From positions 248,001 through 312,000 of the forward strand of contig QZIT01000006.1 in the NCBI GenBank assembly GCA_003599145.1: a stretch of 64,000 nucleotides of DNA, written 5' to 3'. The first letter of the stretch is position 1. The number at the start of each line of letters is the position of its first letter. The DNA comes from Candidatus Woesearchaeota archaeon (GTDB taxonomy: Archaea > Nanobdellota > Nanobdellia > Woesearchaeales > UBA9642). A program made the translations under genes and the position numbers. The notes below the pieces were generated by a model. That model was not told where the DNA came from, searched no databases, and saw only the letters and a list, made by a program, of their open reading frames with translations. This document shows positions 17,372 to 26,780 of this stretch, piece after piece.

Positions 17372-19197
17372 GCAGCGTTCATCAGTGCAAGATGAATAGC
17401 GTCGTATACTTCTCTGATTTTATTGTAGATTTTTTCTTTTTCTTTGCTTGCAATCTTTTTATTGTAATACTCTGTTTTGAGCTGGTTGTACATTTCCTGG
17501 GCTTCCCCTAATCTTCCCTGATTGACCAGCCTTTTGCAGTCTGTTATTTTTTTGTATACTTCAGGGTATGCTGTTTCAGGAATATCGAGAGCTCCATTGA
17601 TGTTCGAAACTTCTGTTAAATGTTCCTGCATGGGTCTTTCTAGTTCTTCTTCAACGTATTTTTTGAATCCTTGTTTTTCGAGCATGTCTTTTTCCTGCTG
17701 TATTTTTTGCCTGACATCATCAAGCGTTTTTCTTAATTTTTCTTCTTCATCAAGATTGCTCTTGACTTTAATTTCCTGTTTTTCTAGCAGTGTTTGCTTT
17801 GCCCTTACTGCAGATTCCTGTGCCTGTACTGATTTTGTTTTTATTTCCAAGTCGTGCAGTTTTTCCTGCAGCAATTTTCCAACGCCGTCTTGGGTTTTTT
17901 TCTGTTTTGCCAGTCTCGTTTTTTCTTTTTCAATGTCTTTAAGCTGATTTTGTAATTTTTTTTGAAGCCCTGTAATGGATGATTTTTGCCTTGCAAATTC
18001 TTCTTTTTGTTTTGCTAATGAAGTGCTTTCCTTTTGATATTTGTCGTTCCACGCATCCTGTTTTTTGCTGAGTCTGTTTTCCCGCTCGACAATGCTTTCT
18101 TTTTGTTTGTCTAAATCTGCTTCAATAGTATATAATTCTTGTCTGGCAAATTTCACTCTCTGCAAAAGCTTTAACTGCTCTTTTTTTGCAGCAAGCATTT
18201 CCTTTTTCTCCTGAGTCATGCTTTTGTCTATGCGATGTTCATAGTCTTCAAGAATTTTGAGCAATTCTGCTTTTGCTTTTTTGTTTCTGATTTCATCTGC
18301 TAATTTTTCATGCTTTAAAATATCCTTGAGCCAATTGGCAAAATCGTTTTTGTGCTCGTTGACATGATGCCTGAAGCTTTCATCATCGATGGTTTTTAAT
18401 GCATCGATTAAATCATGCAGTGATTTTAATGGCCTTCCGTTTTTCAAGTAGAAAAAATGCTCTGGCTGGATTTTTTCAGTTTTCTGTTCCGGTTTAGTGA
18501 CTATGTTTTTTATTTCCTGGCTGAGCTTTTTATGTTCATGGTCAAGATCGTCAAAATATTTTTTAATGCCCTTTTTTGGCTGAATCATTTTTGCGTTCGA
18601 AGGTATTTTTACCCATTCGTGATGCTCAGGAGCATGTTCTGTGTGTTTTTCTTGGAGGATTGGCTCTTGTTTCTCCTCTTTTTTCTGTTCTTCTCTTCTC
18701 TGTTTTTCCTCTTCTTTTAACCTTTTCTCTTCTTCTCTCTTCTCTTCAGCTTCTTTTTTGGTTCTTTCGCGCTCTTCTTTTTTTCTTTCTTCCTCTTCTT
18801 TTCTGGCTTGCTCTTTTTCTTGCTTTCGCTCTGCTTCTCTTCTTTCCTTTTCTTCTTTGGAAGGTTTTTCGTTACTCTGCGGTTCTTCTTTTGCCGTTTC
18901 GTCTAAGGCAAAATCAGGAAGCTCGTGCAATTCTTTGTCTAGCTCTTTGCTGAGCACTTCATCTTCTTCTTCTATTTTTTTGCTGGCGTGTGATTCTTTC
19001 TCTATCTCCTGCCCTATTTTGTCTAAATCAGACATATCGATATCTTCTACATGTCCAATTTCTCTATCAAGAATTTCGATGGGCTCCTGAGGCTCAGGAG
19101 GGGGCGCTACATTGACTTCCTGTTTCTTTTCCTTTTTAAATAAGCCGAAAAATCCTTTCTTCTGCTCGATAGGTCTAGGAATAGGAATATCTGCCAT
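17368..19197 (-). CDS. Charged coiled-coil protein
   Basis: 610-aa KE-rich coiled coil, convergent with rtcA. Confidence 0.75.
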   Translation of the reverse strand: MADIPIPRPIEQKKGFFGLFKKEKKQEVNVAPPPEPQEPIEILDREIGHVEDIDMSDLDKIGQEIEKESHASKKIEEEDEVLSKELDKELHELPDFALDETAKEEPQSNEKPSKEEKERREAERKQEKEQARKEEEERKKEERERTKKEAEEKREEEKRLKEEEKQRREEQKKEEKQEPILQEKHTEHAPEHHEWVKIPSNAKMIQPKKGIKKYFDDLDHEHKKLSQEIKNIVTKPEQKTEKIQPEHFFYLKNGRPLKSLHDLIDALKTIDDESFRHHVNEHKNDFANWLKDILKHEKLADEIRNKKAKAELLKILEDYEHRIDKSMTQEKKEMLAAKKEQLKLLQRVKFARQELYTIEADLDKQKESIVERENRLSKKQDAWNDKYQKESTSLAKQKEEFARQKSSITGLQKKLQNQLKDIEKEKTRLAKQKKTQDGVGKLLQEKLHDLEIKTKSVQAQESAVRAKQTLLEKQEIKVKSNLDEEEKLRKTLDDVRQKIQQEKDMLEKQGFKKYVEEELERPMQEHLTEVSNINGALDIPETAYPEVYKKITDCKRLVNQGRLGEAQEMYNQLKTEYYNKKIASKEKEKIYNKIREVYDAIHLALMNAA

Positions 19198-19260
19198 GTT
19201 CACCCCTTTTTGACCAATTAGCCAGAACTCCTATATAAAGGTTTTTGTTTATATAGGAAC

Positions 19261-20226
19261 TTACACTGGAAAGAAAACGTACTTGTGCTCCTGATAAAAG
19301 ACCATATACTGGTAGTTTTTGATACTGTCTGCAAATCTTTCTTTCAGGGCATCAAGAAAAATTCTTAGGTCCTTCATATCCTTTACCTGGACATCTAATT
19401 CGATATCATCACCGCCAAGCACTTCATTGTCATAAATGATGTTGGGATGCTGTTTAATATAGGATTTTAATTGTTTATATTTTTCCTGAGTTACATTTTG
19501 CAGGTTTATATGAACTTTAAAATACTGGTATCCTAGCTTTTCTATGTTGAAAAACGTCCTGTAGCCCACAATCACTTTTTTTCTTTCTAATGCTTTTATT
19601 CTTGCCGTGACGGTTTTCGGAGTTATATGAAGTTGTTTTGCAAGCTCGAGAATGGAGACTCTTGCATTTTCCGCTAAGAGCTTTAACAGTGCAACATCTG
19701 TATCGTCGATATCTGCCGGTTGAGCTTGGCTTGCAATCAGAAATTCATGAAAGTTCTGCTTTGTTTCCAGAATATACTGTCGGGGATAATACAGCACTTT
19801 CGTAAAAATAACGAGAAGCTTTTTTTCAATGTTTCCAGTATACTGCAGCATCAGCTTCTGCCAGAGCGCGTTCATGTTTTCTGTTGTTTTTGCAAGAACG
19901 CAGATACCTATATCATAGTTGCCCTCTATGGATGCTATCCAGATGATGCTTTTTTGCTGTTTTAAAAACTCGATAATTTCCTTTTCTTTTTGAGGCGTCG
20001 TATTCTGCAGTTTAATATACAATCTAAATGAAATGTATCCTAATTTTCCCGCATCAAAAATAGTGTGGAAAGAGTTGATAATGCCCTCTTCCTGCAGCTT
20101 GTTTATTCGGTAAATGACTGCATCCTTGCTTAAGCCTACTTTTTTGGCTATTGCATGAAAAGACTGCCTGCTGTTGAGGTCTAATTGATAGAGTATTTTA
20201 CGGTCTTTGAGGTCTAAATTAAGCAT
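19261..20226 (-). CDS. Tandem (fused) Lrp/AsnC family regulator
   Basis: Two copies of the HTH + RAM architecture: LDLKDRKILYQLDLNSR... and DDTDVALLKLLAENARVSILELAKQLHITPKTV. Confidence 0.85.
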   Translation of the reverse strand: MLNLDLKDRKILYQLDLNSRQSFHAIAKKVGLSKDAVIYRINKLQEEGIINSFHTIFDAGKLGYISFRLYIKLQNTTPQKEKEIIEFLKQQKSIIWIASIEGNYDIGICVLAKTTENMNALWQKLMLQYTGNIEKKLLVIFTKVLYYPRQYILETKQNFHEFLIASQAQPADIDDTDVALLKLLAENARVSILELAKQLHITPKTVTARIKALERKKVIVGYRTFFNIEKLGYQYFKVHINLQNVTQEKYKQLKSYIKQHPNIIYDNEVLGGDDIELDVQVKDMKDLRIFLDALKERFADSIKNYQYMVFYQEHKYVFFPV

Positions 20227-20348
20227 TAATAAGACAAATGATTATTATAATATTTAAATATTTCCTTTTTGGCGTAAAAATAGATAAAAGGTTTCTTATA
20301 GTTAATTTGTTATTATTATACAGTAATAAAAAAAAGAGGGGATACGAA

Positions 20349-20804
20349 ATGAACCAAAAAAAGAAGGGGTTGGAAAGTGTTGTTTGGGAAATGACTAAAG
20401 GCTTTGCTAAAGATGTGGCAACTGCAGGAAAAGGAGTTGCGTATCTGTTGACAGCACCAGTGATTGGAAATCTTAGTTCTGATCTTAAAAATAGAATATA
20501 TGGAACACTTACAAACGATGCAGATATGGCTTCTTATATTGCAACAGGAATATCGATGATTGCGAATACCTTTGCTTATACTTACTTAGCTGACTCCATA
20601 ACAAATGGGTATGGACCGGTAGGCTTTGTTTGTGGTTGGTTTGAAGCATTTGGACGAGGAATTGAAAGTTCCAACAAAGAGAAAAAATATGCAGCAAGCT
20701 TGATGGGCCTTGTTCCTTCTGCAATCATGCAGTATGTGGTGAACCTGTATGATGATGCAAAAACGAACTTGGAAAATAAAAATGATGAAAGAGGCGAAAA
20801 ATGA
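20349..20804 (+). CDS. Hypothetical membrane protein
   Basis: In-frame Met 20349; hydrophobic segments. Confidence 0.6.
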   Translation: MNQKKKGLESVVWEMTKGFAKDVATAGKGVAYLLTAPVIGNLSSDLKNRIYGTLTNDADMASYIATGISMIANTFAYTYLADSITNGYGPVGFVCGWFEAFGRGIESSNKEKKYAASLMGLVPSAIMQYVVNLYDDAKTNLENKNDERGEK

Positions 20805-21457
20805 ACCAAAAAAATCTCGTTGAAAGGCTTTTGGAAACTAACAGGGAAGGAAGAAAGCAGATGATTATAGAAGAAATCTGCAGGAGAGGCTACACTCCAA
20901 AAGTGCAGGAGTTTGAAGCAGAAGGCATCATCGGCTATAACGTTGTTGCAGAAACTGGCAAAGGAAAAAAAGCGGTTGTCAGCGCACATTATGACGGAGA
21001 TGGTGGTTATGATAACTTAGGCGGTGTAGCGATTGCATTAACCTTGATGGAAAAGCCATACGACAAACCTGTTGCCTTCTTGTTTTCAGATTTAGAGGAA
21101 ACAGGACAGCACGGCGCAAAAGCATACATTCAGCAGGAAAAAGACATTGCAAATAATGTAAACATCGACGGTGCAGGTGTTGGCAGTGAGATAGTTGACG
21201 TTACTGACATTAAAACCTTGCAGTTTGGAGATGTTGAAGTTCGCATCAGAAGCGATGCAACAGCGTTTGCAGAAAAAGGAATTCCTGCAAAGCATTATGC
21301 TACTTTGCCTTCAGCAGAGGCAAAACAGTACAGAGCAGGAAACATTCCTATGAAAACATGGTCAAGAGTGCATAACAATGATGGTGTGCAGGGAATAACC
21401 AGCATGGCCATCAAAAAAGCAGCAGAAAACTTGTATCAAATAATCAGAGGTGAATAA
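20801..21457 (+). CDS. M28-like metallopeptidase
   Basis: SAHYDGDGGYDNLGGVAIAL, SDLEETGQHGAKAY, WSRVHNNDG; 4-bp overlap with upstream gene. Confidence 0.75.
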   Translation: MNQKNLVERLLETNREGRKQMIIEEICRRGYTPKVQEFEAEGIIGYNVVAETGKGKKAVVSAHYDGDGGYDNLGGVAIALTLMEKPYDKPVAFLFSDLEETGQHGAKAYIQQEKDIANNVNIDGAGVGSEIVDVTDIKTLQFGDVEVRIRSDATAFAEKGIPAKHYATLPSAEAKQYRAGNIPMKTWSRVHNNDGVQGITSMAIKKAAENLYQIIRGE

Positions 21458-21459
21458 AA

Positions 21460-21897
21460 ATGAAAAAAATAATAACAGGCATCGTTGTTGGATTAGTAGG
21501 ACTGTATGCTTCTGGATGTACCGTTAATAAAGAGTACGAGTTCGATGGAACTCTGAAAAACTCTGAAACAGGCACTATTGAAAAAGTTACTTGTGAACGA
21601 GACCATCTCGAGTATGAAGTTTTTGGTGAAAGCATGCATCCCGATGGTTTACGTTTGACTGTTCAAAAGGATGATAGTACTTCTATCGTATTGAACGTGG
21701 ATAACCAGAAGAGAATTTGGCGTGTTAAAGTGGAAGAAGCTGGAAAGGTCTATGAGTTGCCAATGAAAAAATATTCTCCAGCTCAGAAAGACAGCTTGCA
21801 GGTACAAGTTAACCAATACCTTTACAGAATTACAGAGGCAAAACAGGCAAGCTTAGACTCTGTGATACAAAAAACGATAGATATTATGAAGAGGTGA
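21460..21897 (+). CDS. Lipoprotein-like hypothetical protein
   Basis: MKKIITGIVVGLVGLYASGCTV lipobox. Confidence 0.6.
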   Translation: MKKIITGIVVGLVGLYASGCTVNKEYEFDGTLKNSETGTIEKVTCERDHLEYEVFGESMHPDGLRLTVQKDDSTSIVLNVDNQKRIWRVKVEEAGKVYELPMKKYSPAQKDSLQVQVNQYLYRITEAKQASLDSVIQKTIDIMKR

Positions 21898-22608
21898 ATG
21901 AAAATGAAAGGCGTACACGAAAGACATTTCACAAACTTTATGGGAAGTCCGAAAAACACGGTGCACTATGCAGATGTTATAGGTGCAGGAGAGTTTTTTG
22001 GTCATGAAAATAGAGAAAATCCTGTTTTTGCAAGACTGGAAAAGATCGTTATAGAGCAGGCAAAGGCAGCTATCGTCTATGGAAAGCCAGTGGGTTTTGC
22101 AAGATTATTAACTCTTGCATACAATGGACAAGCTGATAAAGCTGTCCGTGAAGTTGAAAAATTCACCAAAGGCATTGAAGAAAAAGCATATGCACATGGC
22201 CGTGGAGATTTTTGCTGGCATGATACAAACCAGCTTTATGAGGGCGCTGATATCTTTCGAGGAATGAACATGAGCTTGGTAGGAAAAAAAAGAATGTATA
22301 ACTGCTCTCACCCTTACCTGTATATTGACAGCTGCTTTTTTGGCGCAAGATTGGCAGAATTAGCAGGAGATGCAAACAATGCAAGAGTGATGTATGATAG
22401 AGCAATACGGGCGTTGCGTTCAGTGACCTATAGTACATACTCGAGAACCATTCATGGCCTTGAAGGTGATATGGAGCGTGTTGATCTCTGGAAAAGGTCA
22501 ATGAAAAGAATGTACAAAAAAGGAATGATTGCATCAGCGTCTGAATCCGCTCCTGCAAACGAACAAAAATCTCTTTGGCAAAGAATAGTTTCCTATGTGA
22601 GGGAGTAA
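21898..22608 (+). CDS. Hypothetical protein
   Basis: Contiguous with upstream cluster. Confidence 0.6.
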   Translation: MKMKGVHERHFTNFMGSPKNTVHYADVIGAGEFFGHENRENPVFARLEKIVIEQAKAAIVYGKPVGFARLLTLAYNGQADKAVREVEKFTKGIEEKAYAHGRGDFCWHDTNQLYEGADIFRGMNMSLVGKKRMYNCSHPYLYIDSCFFGARLAELAGDANNARVMYDRAIRALRSVTYSTYSRTIHGLEGDMERVDLWKRSMKRMYKKGMIASASESAPANEQKSLWQRIVSYVRE

Positions 22609-22609
22609 C

Positions 22610-22705
22610 ATGCAGTGCGAACTTTGCAACTATGAATGGATTGCGCGAGTGGAAAATCCTAAATCATGTCCAAGGTGCAAAAGAAGGTTTGATTATTTTT
22701 TTTGA
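22610..22705 (+). CDS. Zinc-ribbon microprotein (31 aa)
   Basis: My translation: MQCELCNYEWIARVENPKSCPRCKRRFDYFF; two CxxC pairs. Confidence 0.55.
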   Translation: MQCELCNYEWIARVENPKSCPRCKRRFDYFF

Positions 22706-22713
22706 TTTTTTTA

Positions 22714-23490
22714 TCAGAATGTTCTTGAAACGCTAAAATTTCCATACGCGTGGTGTTCAGGACCAAAGAAATAATTGACGCCAACGCCTGCGTTAAATCC
22801 ATGAATAGGTTTGCTGACCTGTAATCCAATATCTCCATAGAAAAATTCTTGTCCTTTGATTGGGCTTGCATTGGTGTATCCTAGTAATCCTGTTAATGTT
22901 CCTTCTAAATTTTCTTGATTAAACATGTGCGGGGTTGATGTTTTTCTTTGAATGTAAACAGTACTTCCTGGATTAAAGTCTTTTTCAACGACGGCAGTGA
23001 TATCTTTCCAGCTTGCCTGTGCCGTTAATCTTACTGATGCACTTTTGTCCTTGTCTCCCTGAAACTGCGGCTCAACGCTGTACGTTTGAAACTTTGCTCC
23101 GAAGAATAATTCATCAAAAATTCTGTTGGTGCCAACTTTTCCTTCAATATGCACTGAGCCTATTTGGCTAAGAGCAGGATTATAGGTGAATGATCCATGA
23201 AAACTGGTAAGCAGTTTTTTTCCTGTTGTTGGTTCTTGTGCGCCTTCTGTTACGATAGTAGGTGTTGATGTTGATTTGTAAGTAGCGTCTGCAATGATTG
23301 CGTTTTTTGCAAGCACATCTCCATCCATATAGACTCTGCCGAATTGAAATCGAGCAGCTGTTTCAATAGTAGAGGTGACTGTTCTGGTGATTGTTTTTTT
23401 CTCTATAGGTTTTTCTTCTGGTTTATCTTGACTGAATACAGGAGAAGCACATGCAAGAATTCCTAAGGTTAAGGGAACCCATATTTTCAT
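22714..23490 (-). CDS. Secreted beta-strand-rich, porin-like protein
   Basis: Signal peptide MKIWVPLTLGILACASPVFS; alternating strand pattern; C-terminal FSVSRTF. Confidence 0.5.
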   Translation of the reverse strand: MKIWVPLTLGILACASPVFSQDKPEEKPIEKKTITRTVTSTIETAARFQFGRVYMDGDVLAKNAIIADATYKSTSTPTIVTEGAQEPTTGKKLLTSFHGSFTYNPALSQIGSVHIEGKVGTNRIFDELFFGAKFQTYSVEPQFQGDKDKSASVRLTAQASWKDITAVVEKDFNPGSTVYIQRKTSTPHMFNQENLEGTLTGLLGYTNASPIKGQEFFYGDIGLQVSKPIHGFNAGVGVNYFFGPEHHAYGNFSVSRTF

Positions 23491-23715
23491 ACTGGGAGAA
23501 GTTTTTTGCTGTTTATATGCTTTTTGCTATTTTTGAGGAGTACTTATAAAAGAATGCTGAAAGAGAATTTTAAAGTCTGAGTGATGCAAGGGGAGGTCTT
23601 CCGCCGATGGTAATTTCGCTTGGTTCTAGTGTTTTATGTTGGAAAGCTATTCTATCTAAGAATGTTCCTGCATAGTCTACTGTTTCTGGGCTTTTTAGCG
23701 AATCCTTAAAAATCT

Positions 23716-24429
23716 TTACTTTTTATCGCTTATCTTCCAGAGCATCTCGAAATGTTTTTTAAATCCGGAAGCGATTTCTTGATTCTGTATAAAAATAAGA
23801 TAGAGAGTTGGAGACCAGCAAATAAGAACAACTGTGTTTGCGTAGATGCAAATAGGAGTGGGCTGAAAGTGGTCTTTGTTGATGTATCTATATTGTGTAA
23901 TATGACTTCCGTAGAGCTTAGCTCCTCTGTAGGTTATGATTCTTTCTTTTAGTTCTTTTGCCTCCGCATCTCGATAGTATTGCTGCAGTCCTGTTTCATC
24001 AAAATCGAGATACTGAGCATCGTCACTCCCAAGCGAAAGAATTTCATCTCCTTTGTCAACTGCGTCTCTGAATAAATGTCTCATTCCCTGTAATCCCTGT
24101 CTTACTTCAACAACAAAATCCTGCTTTTGCTGCGACCATAATTTTTCCAAGCTTTTACTGATTTCCTTAAAGCGCTCTGTTTTCTCTTGAAGAACCTGCA
24201 AAATTCTTTTTGGTTGCGTTGCGTTGAATGTTTTTGCGCCGTGTTTAATGATGTGACTTGCATAGCCTTTTTCAACCATTTTCATGAGGACATAATAAGT
24301 TGTTGTTCGATCATATCCTAACTCTTCAGCGACAGTGCTTGCTGCGGAATTTCCCCTTTTGAGAAGTGTTGTGTAGATTTTTGCTTCTTTTTCTTCAAAG
24401 CCTATTTCTAGCAATTCTCCGTATTCCAT
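23716..24429 (-). CDS. TrmB-family transcriptional regulator
   Basis: LLEIGFEEKEAKIYTTLLKRGNSAASTVAEELGYDRTTTYYVLMKMVEKGY. Confidence 0.85.
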   Translation of the reverse strand: MEYGELLEIGFEEKEAKIYTTLLKRGNSAASTVAEELGYDRTTTYYVLMKMVEKGYASHIIKHGAKTFNATQPKRILQVLQEKTERFKEISKSLEKLWSQQKQDFVVEVRQGLQGMRHLFRDAVDKGDEILSLGSDDAQYLDFDETGLQQYYRDAEAKELKERIITYRGAKLYGSHITQYRYINKDHFQPTPICIYANTVVLICWSPTLYLIFIQNQEIASGFKKHFEMLWKISDKK

Positions 24430-24538
24430 GCTATTTTTAAATCAACTAGGCTTTTAAATGTTGTGATTTTTTCACAACATACATTTATATATAATTATTA
24501 CTTTATAGTGGCTAATAAAAAGATAAACGAGGAACACT

Positions 24539-24898
24539 ATGGCGAAACACTATGGATTGGCTCTTATGAGAACATTAACTTGGTATAAAGACGGTTATAT
24601 CTCTGACTGGAAACAGCGCCCTTTCAAAAGAGCAGTAGAACATGCTTTTTTTCTTGGGGTTGCTGCAATAATAGTTGCTAGTGGCTATAAAACTGATGAA
24701 TATTACAACCTTGAACAACAAGTGATGTTGACAGCAGATACCAACAAAGATGGAGCAACAACTAGCGAAGAATGGTCTAAAGTCTATAAATCTTTAGGTA
24801 TATTTTATGATTGGCGCAATCCTATTCCTTTGACGGGAAGACAATTAGAGCATTATCTTCAAACACAGAAAGATAATCCAAAACCACAACCTATTTAA
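24539..24898 (+). CDS. Membrane protein with EF-hand-like loop
   Basis: DTNKDGATTSEEW; one hydrophobic segment. Confidence 0.6.
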   Translation: MAKHYGLALMRTLTWYKDGYISDWKQRPFKRAVEHAFFLGVAAIIVASGYKTDEYYNLEQQVMLTADTNKDGATTSEEWSKVYKSLGIFYDWRNPIPLTGRQLEHYLQTQKDNPKPQPI

Positions 24899-24953
24899 AT
24901 ACCCTATTTTTCCTTTTACTCTACCCGTAAGCACTACTTACGTAGGAGGGCAA

Positions 24954-25607
24954 ATGGAAAAGGATACGATATTAAAATCATTAGACGAATTGCGCAAGGA
25001 GTCTAAACAGCGCAAGTTTGCGCAGTCTGCTGATTTGATTGTTAATCTTCAGGATTTGGATTTCAAAAAACCTACTGACCAGTTAGACTTCTTTATCACG
25101 TTAAATCATGGCTTGGGCAAAAAAATGACGGTTTGTTCAATAACAGGGCCTGAAATGACTGATGAGTCAAAAAGAGTGTGTGATTTTATTGTTGAGCAGT
25201 TAGAATTCGATGCGTATGCTGCTGACAAGAAAAAAGTAAAAAGGTTGGCAAGAAAATATGATTTCTTTATTGCGCAGGCAAACATCATGCCAAAAGTTGC
25301 TCAGGTGTTTGGAAGATACTTAGGACCAAAAAATAAGATGCCAAACCCAAAGGCAGGAGCAGTTTTTCCACCTAAAACAAATTTACAGCCCTTGTATGAT
25401 AAATTGCAAAAAACAATCAGAATTGTTGCAAAAAAATCATTTGTTCTGCAGGTTATGATAGGAAAAGAGAATCAGCCTGATGCAGAATTAGCAGATAATA
25501 TTTATACGGTTTATGATCAATTGATTCATCATTTGCCAAAAGAAAAAAATAACATTAAATCCATGTATATTAAATTTACCATGAGCAAACCGGTGAAGTT
25601 GACGTAA
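24954..25607 (+). CDS. rpl1: Ribosomal protein L1
   Basis: FGRYLGPKNKMPNPKAG; followed by L10 and L12. Confidence 0.95.
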   Translation: MEKDTILKSLDELRKESKQRKFAQSADLIVNLQDLDFKKPTDQLDFFITLNHGLGKKMTVCSITGPEMTDESKRVCDFIVEQLEFDAYAADKKKVKRLARKYDFFIAQANIMPKVAQVFGRYLGPKNKMPNPKAGAVFPPKTNLQPLYDKLQKTIRIVAKKSFVLQVMIGKENQPDAELADNIYTVYDQLIHHLPKEKNNIKSMYIKFTMSKPVKLT

Positions 25608-25608
25608 A

Positions 25609-26451
25609 ATGGCACACGTAGCAGAAGCAAAAAAACAGGAATTGAAAACATTAATAGATTTAATGAGCCAGTATCCTATTGTTTGCATTCTTAATCTTGA
25701 AAATCTTCCTGCAAAGCAATTGCAGATTATGAGGGAACGCTTAAGAAGTACGGTTGTCATCAGAATGAGCAAAACAAGAATCATCAAACTTGCTCTTGAG
25801 CAGACTCAAAAAGAAAACATTCAGGATTTGAAAAAATATCTGAAAGGCATGCCTGCATTATTATTCACCAAAGAAAGTCCATTCAAATTATTCAAAATTT
25901 TAAAGAAGAATAAATCCAGAACGTTTATCAAGGCAGGACAAACTGCTCCTTCTGATATTACCGTTCATGCCGGCCCTACAGGTTTTGCCCCTGGCCCTAT
26001 TATTGGAGAGTTGGGAGCATTAAAAATCAAGGCAGGTATTGAAGGCGGAAAAGTTGTTATCAAGGCAGATTCCATCGTTGCCCATCAGGGAGACGTTATT
26101 GATGCAAAAGCAGCGAGTGTTTTGCAAAGATTAGGAATAGAGCCAGTTGAAATTGGTCTTGACTTGGTTGCAGCGTATGAAAAGGGAGAAATCTTAACTA
26201 AAGACATTCTTGACGTTGACGAATCAGCATTTATTAAAAATATCATGACTGCGCACAGCGATGCCATGAAACTCGCCATGGATATTGCCTATCCAACAAC
26301 AGAAACCATGACGCTGTTACTGCAAAAAGCATTCAGGGATGCAAAAAACATTGCCTTGGAACAGGGAATTGTTTCAAAAGACGTTATCAACGAGTTGCTT
26401 GCAAAGGCTGAAGCTCAGGCAAGTGCGTTACATTCAAAAACTACTATTTAA
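25609..26451 (+). CDS. rpl10: Ribosomal protein L10 (P0)
   Basis: GPTGFAPGPIIGELGALKIKAGIEGGKVVI. Confidence 0.95.
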   Translation: MAHVAEAKKQELKTLIDLMSQYPIVCILNLENLPAKQLQIMRERLRSTVVIRMSKTRIIKLALEQTQKENIQDLKKYLKGMPALLFTKESPFKLFKILKKNKSRTFIKAGQTAPSDITVHAGPTGFAPGPIIGELGALKIKAGIEGGKVVIKADSIVAHQGDVIDAKAASVLQRLGIEPVEIGLDLVAAYEKGEILTKDILDVDESAFIKNIMTAHSDAMKLAMDIAYPTTETMTLLLQKAFRDAKNIALEQGIVSKDVINELLAKAEAQASALHSKTTI

Positions 26452-26459
26452 GGAGGTAA

Positions 26460-26765
26460 ATGAAAATGGAATATGTCTATGCTGCAATGCTGTTGCACAA
26501 AGCAGGAAAAACCATAGATGAAGCTTCCGTGAAAAAAGTGTTAGAAGCGGCTCATATTAAAGCAGACGATGGCAGAGTGAAGTCATTGGTTGCTGCATTA
26601 GATGGTGTCAATATCGATGAAGCCATTAAGAATGCAAGCTTTGCTGCGCCAGCTGCTGTAGCACATACGGAGTCTAAGCCGGCAGAAAAGAAGAAAGAGG
26701 ACAAGAAAGAGGAAAAGGTCAGCGAAGAGCAGGCCGCTGCAGGACTTGGAGCTTTATTTGGTTAA
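26460..26765 (+). CDS. rpl12: Ribosomal protein L12 (P1)
   Basis: [31 protein letters not shown]...[10 protein letters not shown]. Confidence 0.95.
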   Translation: MKMEYVYAAMLLHKAGKTIDEASVKKVLEAAHIKADDGRVKSLVAALDGVNIDEAIKNASFAAPAAVAHTESKPAEKKKEDKKEEKVSEEQAAAGLGALFG

Positions 26766-26780
26766 TTTTTTTTCCTCTTT

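Noticed and set aside
18576-19090. Ser/Leu/Phe-rich plus-strand ORFs
   Set aside because: Antisense shadows of the KE-rich coiled-coil gene 17368-19197.
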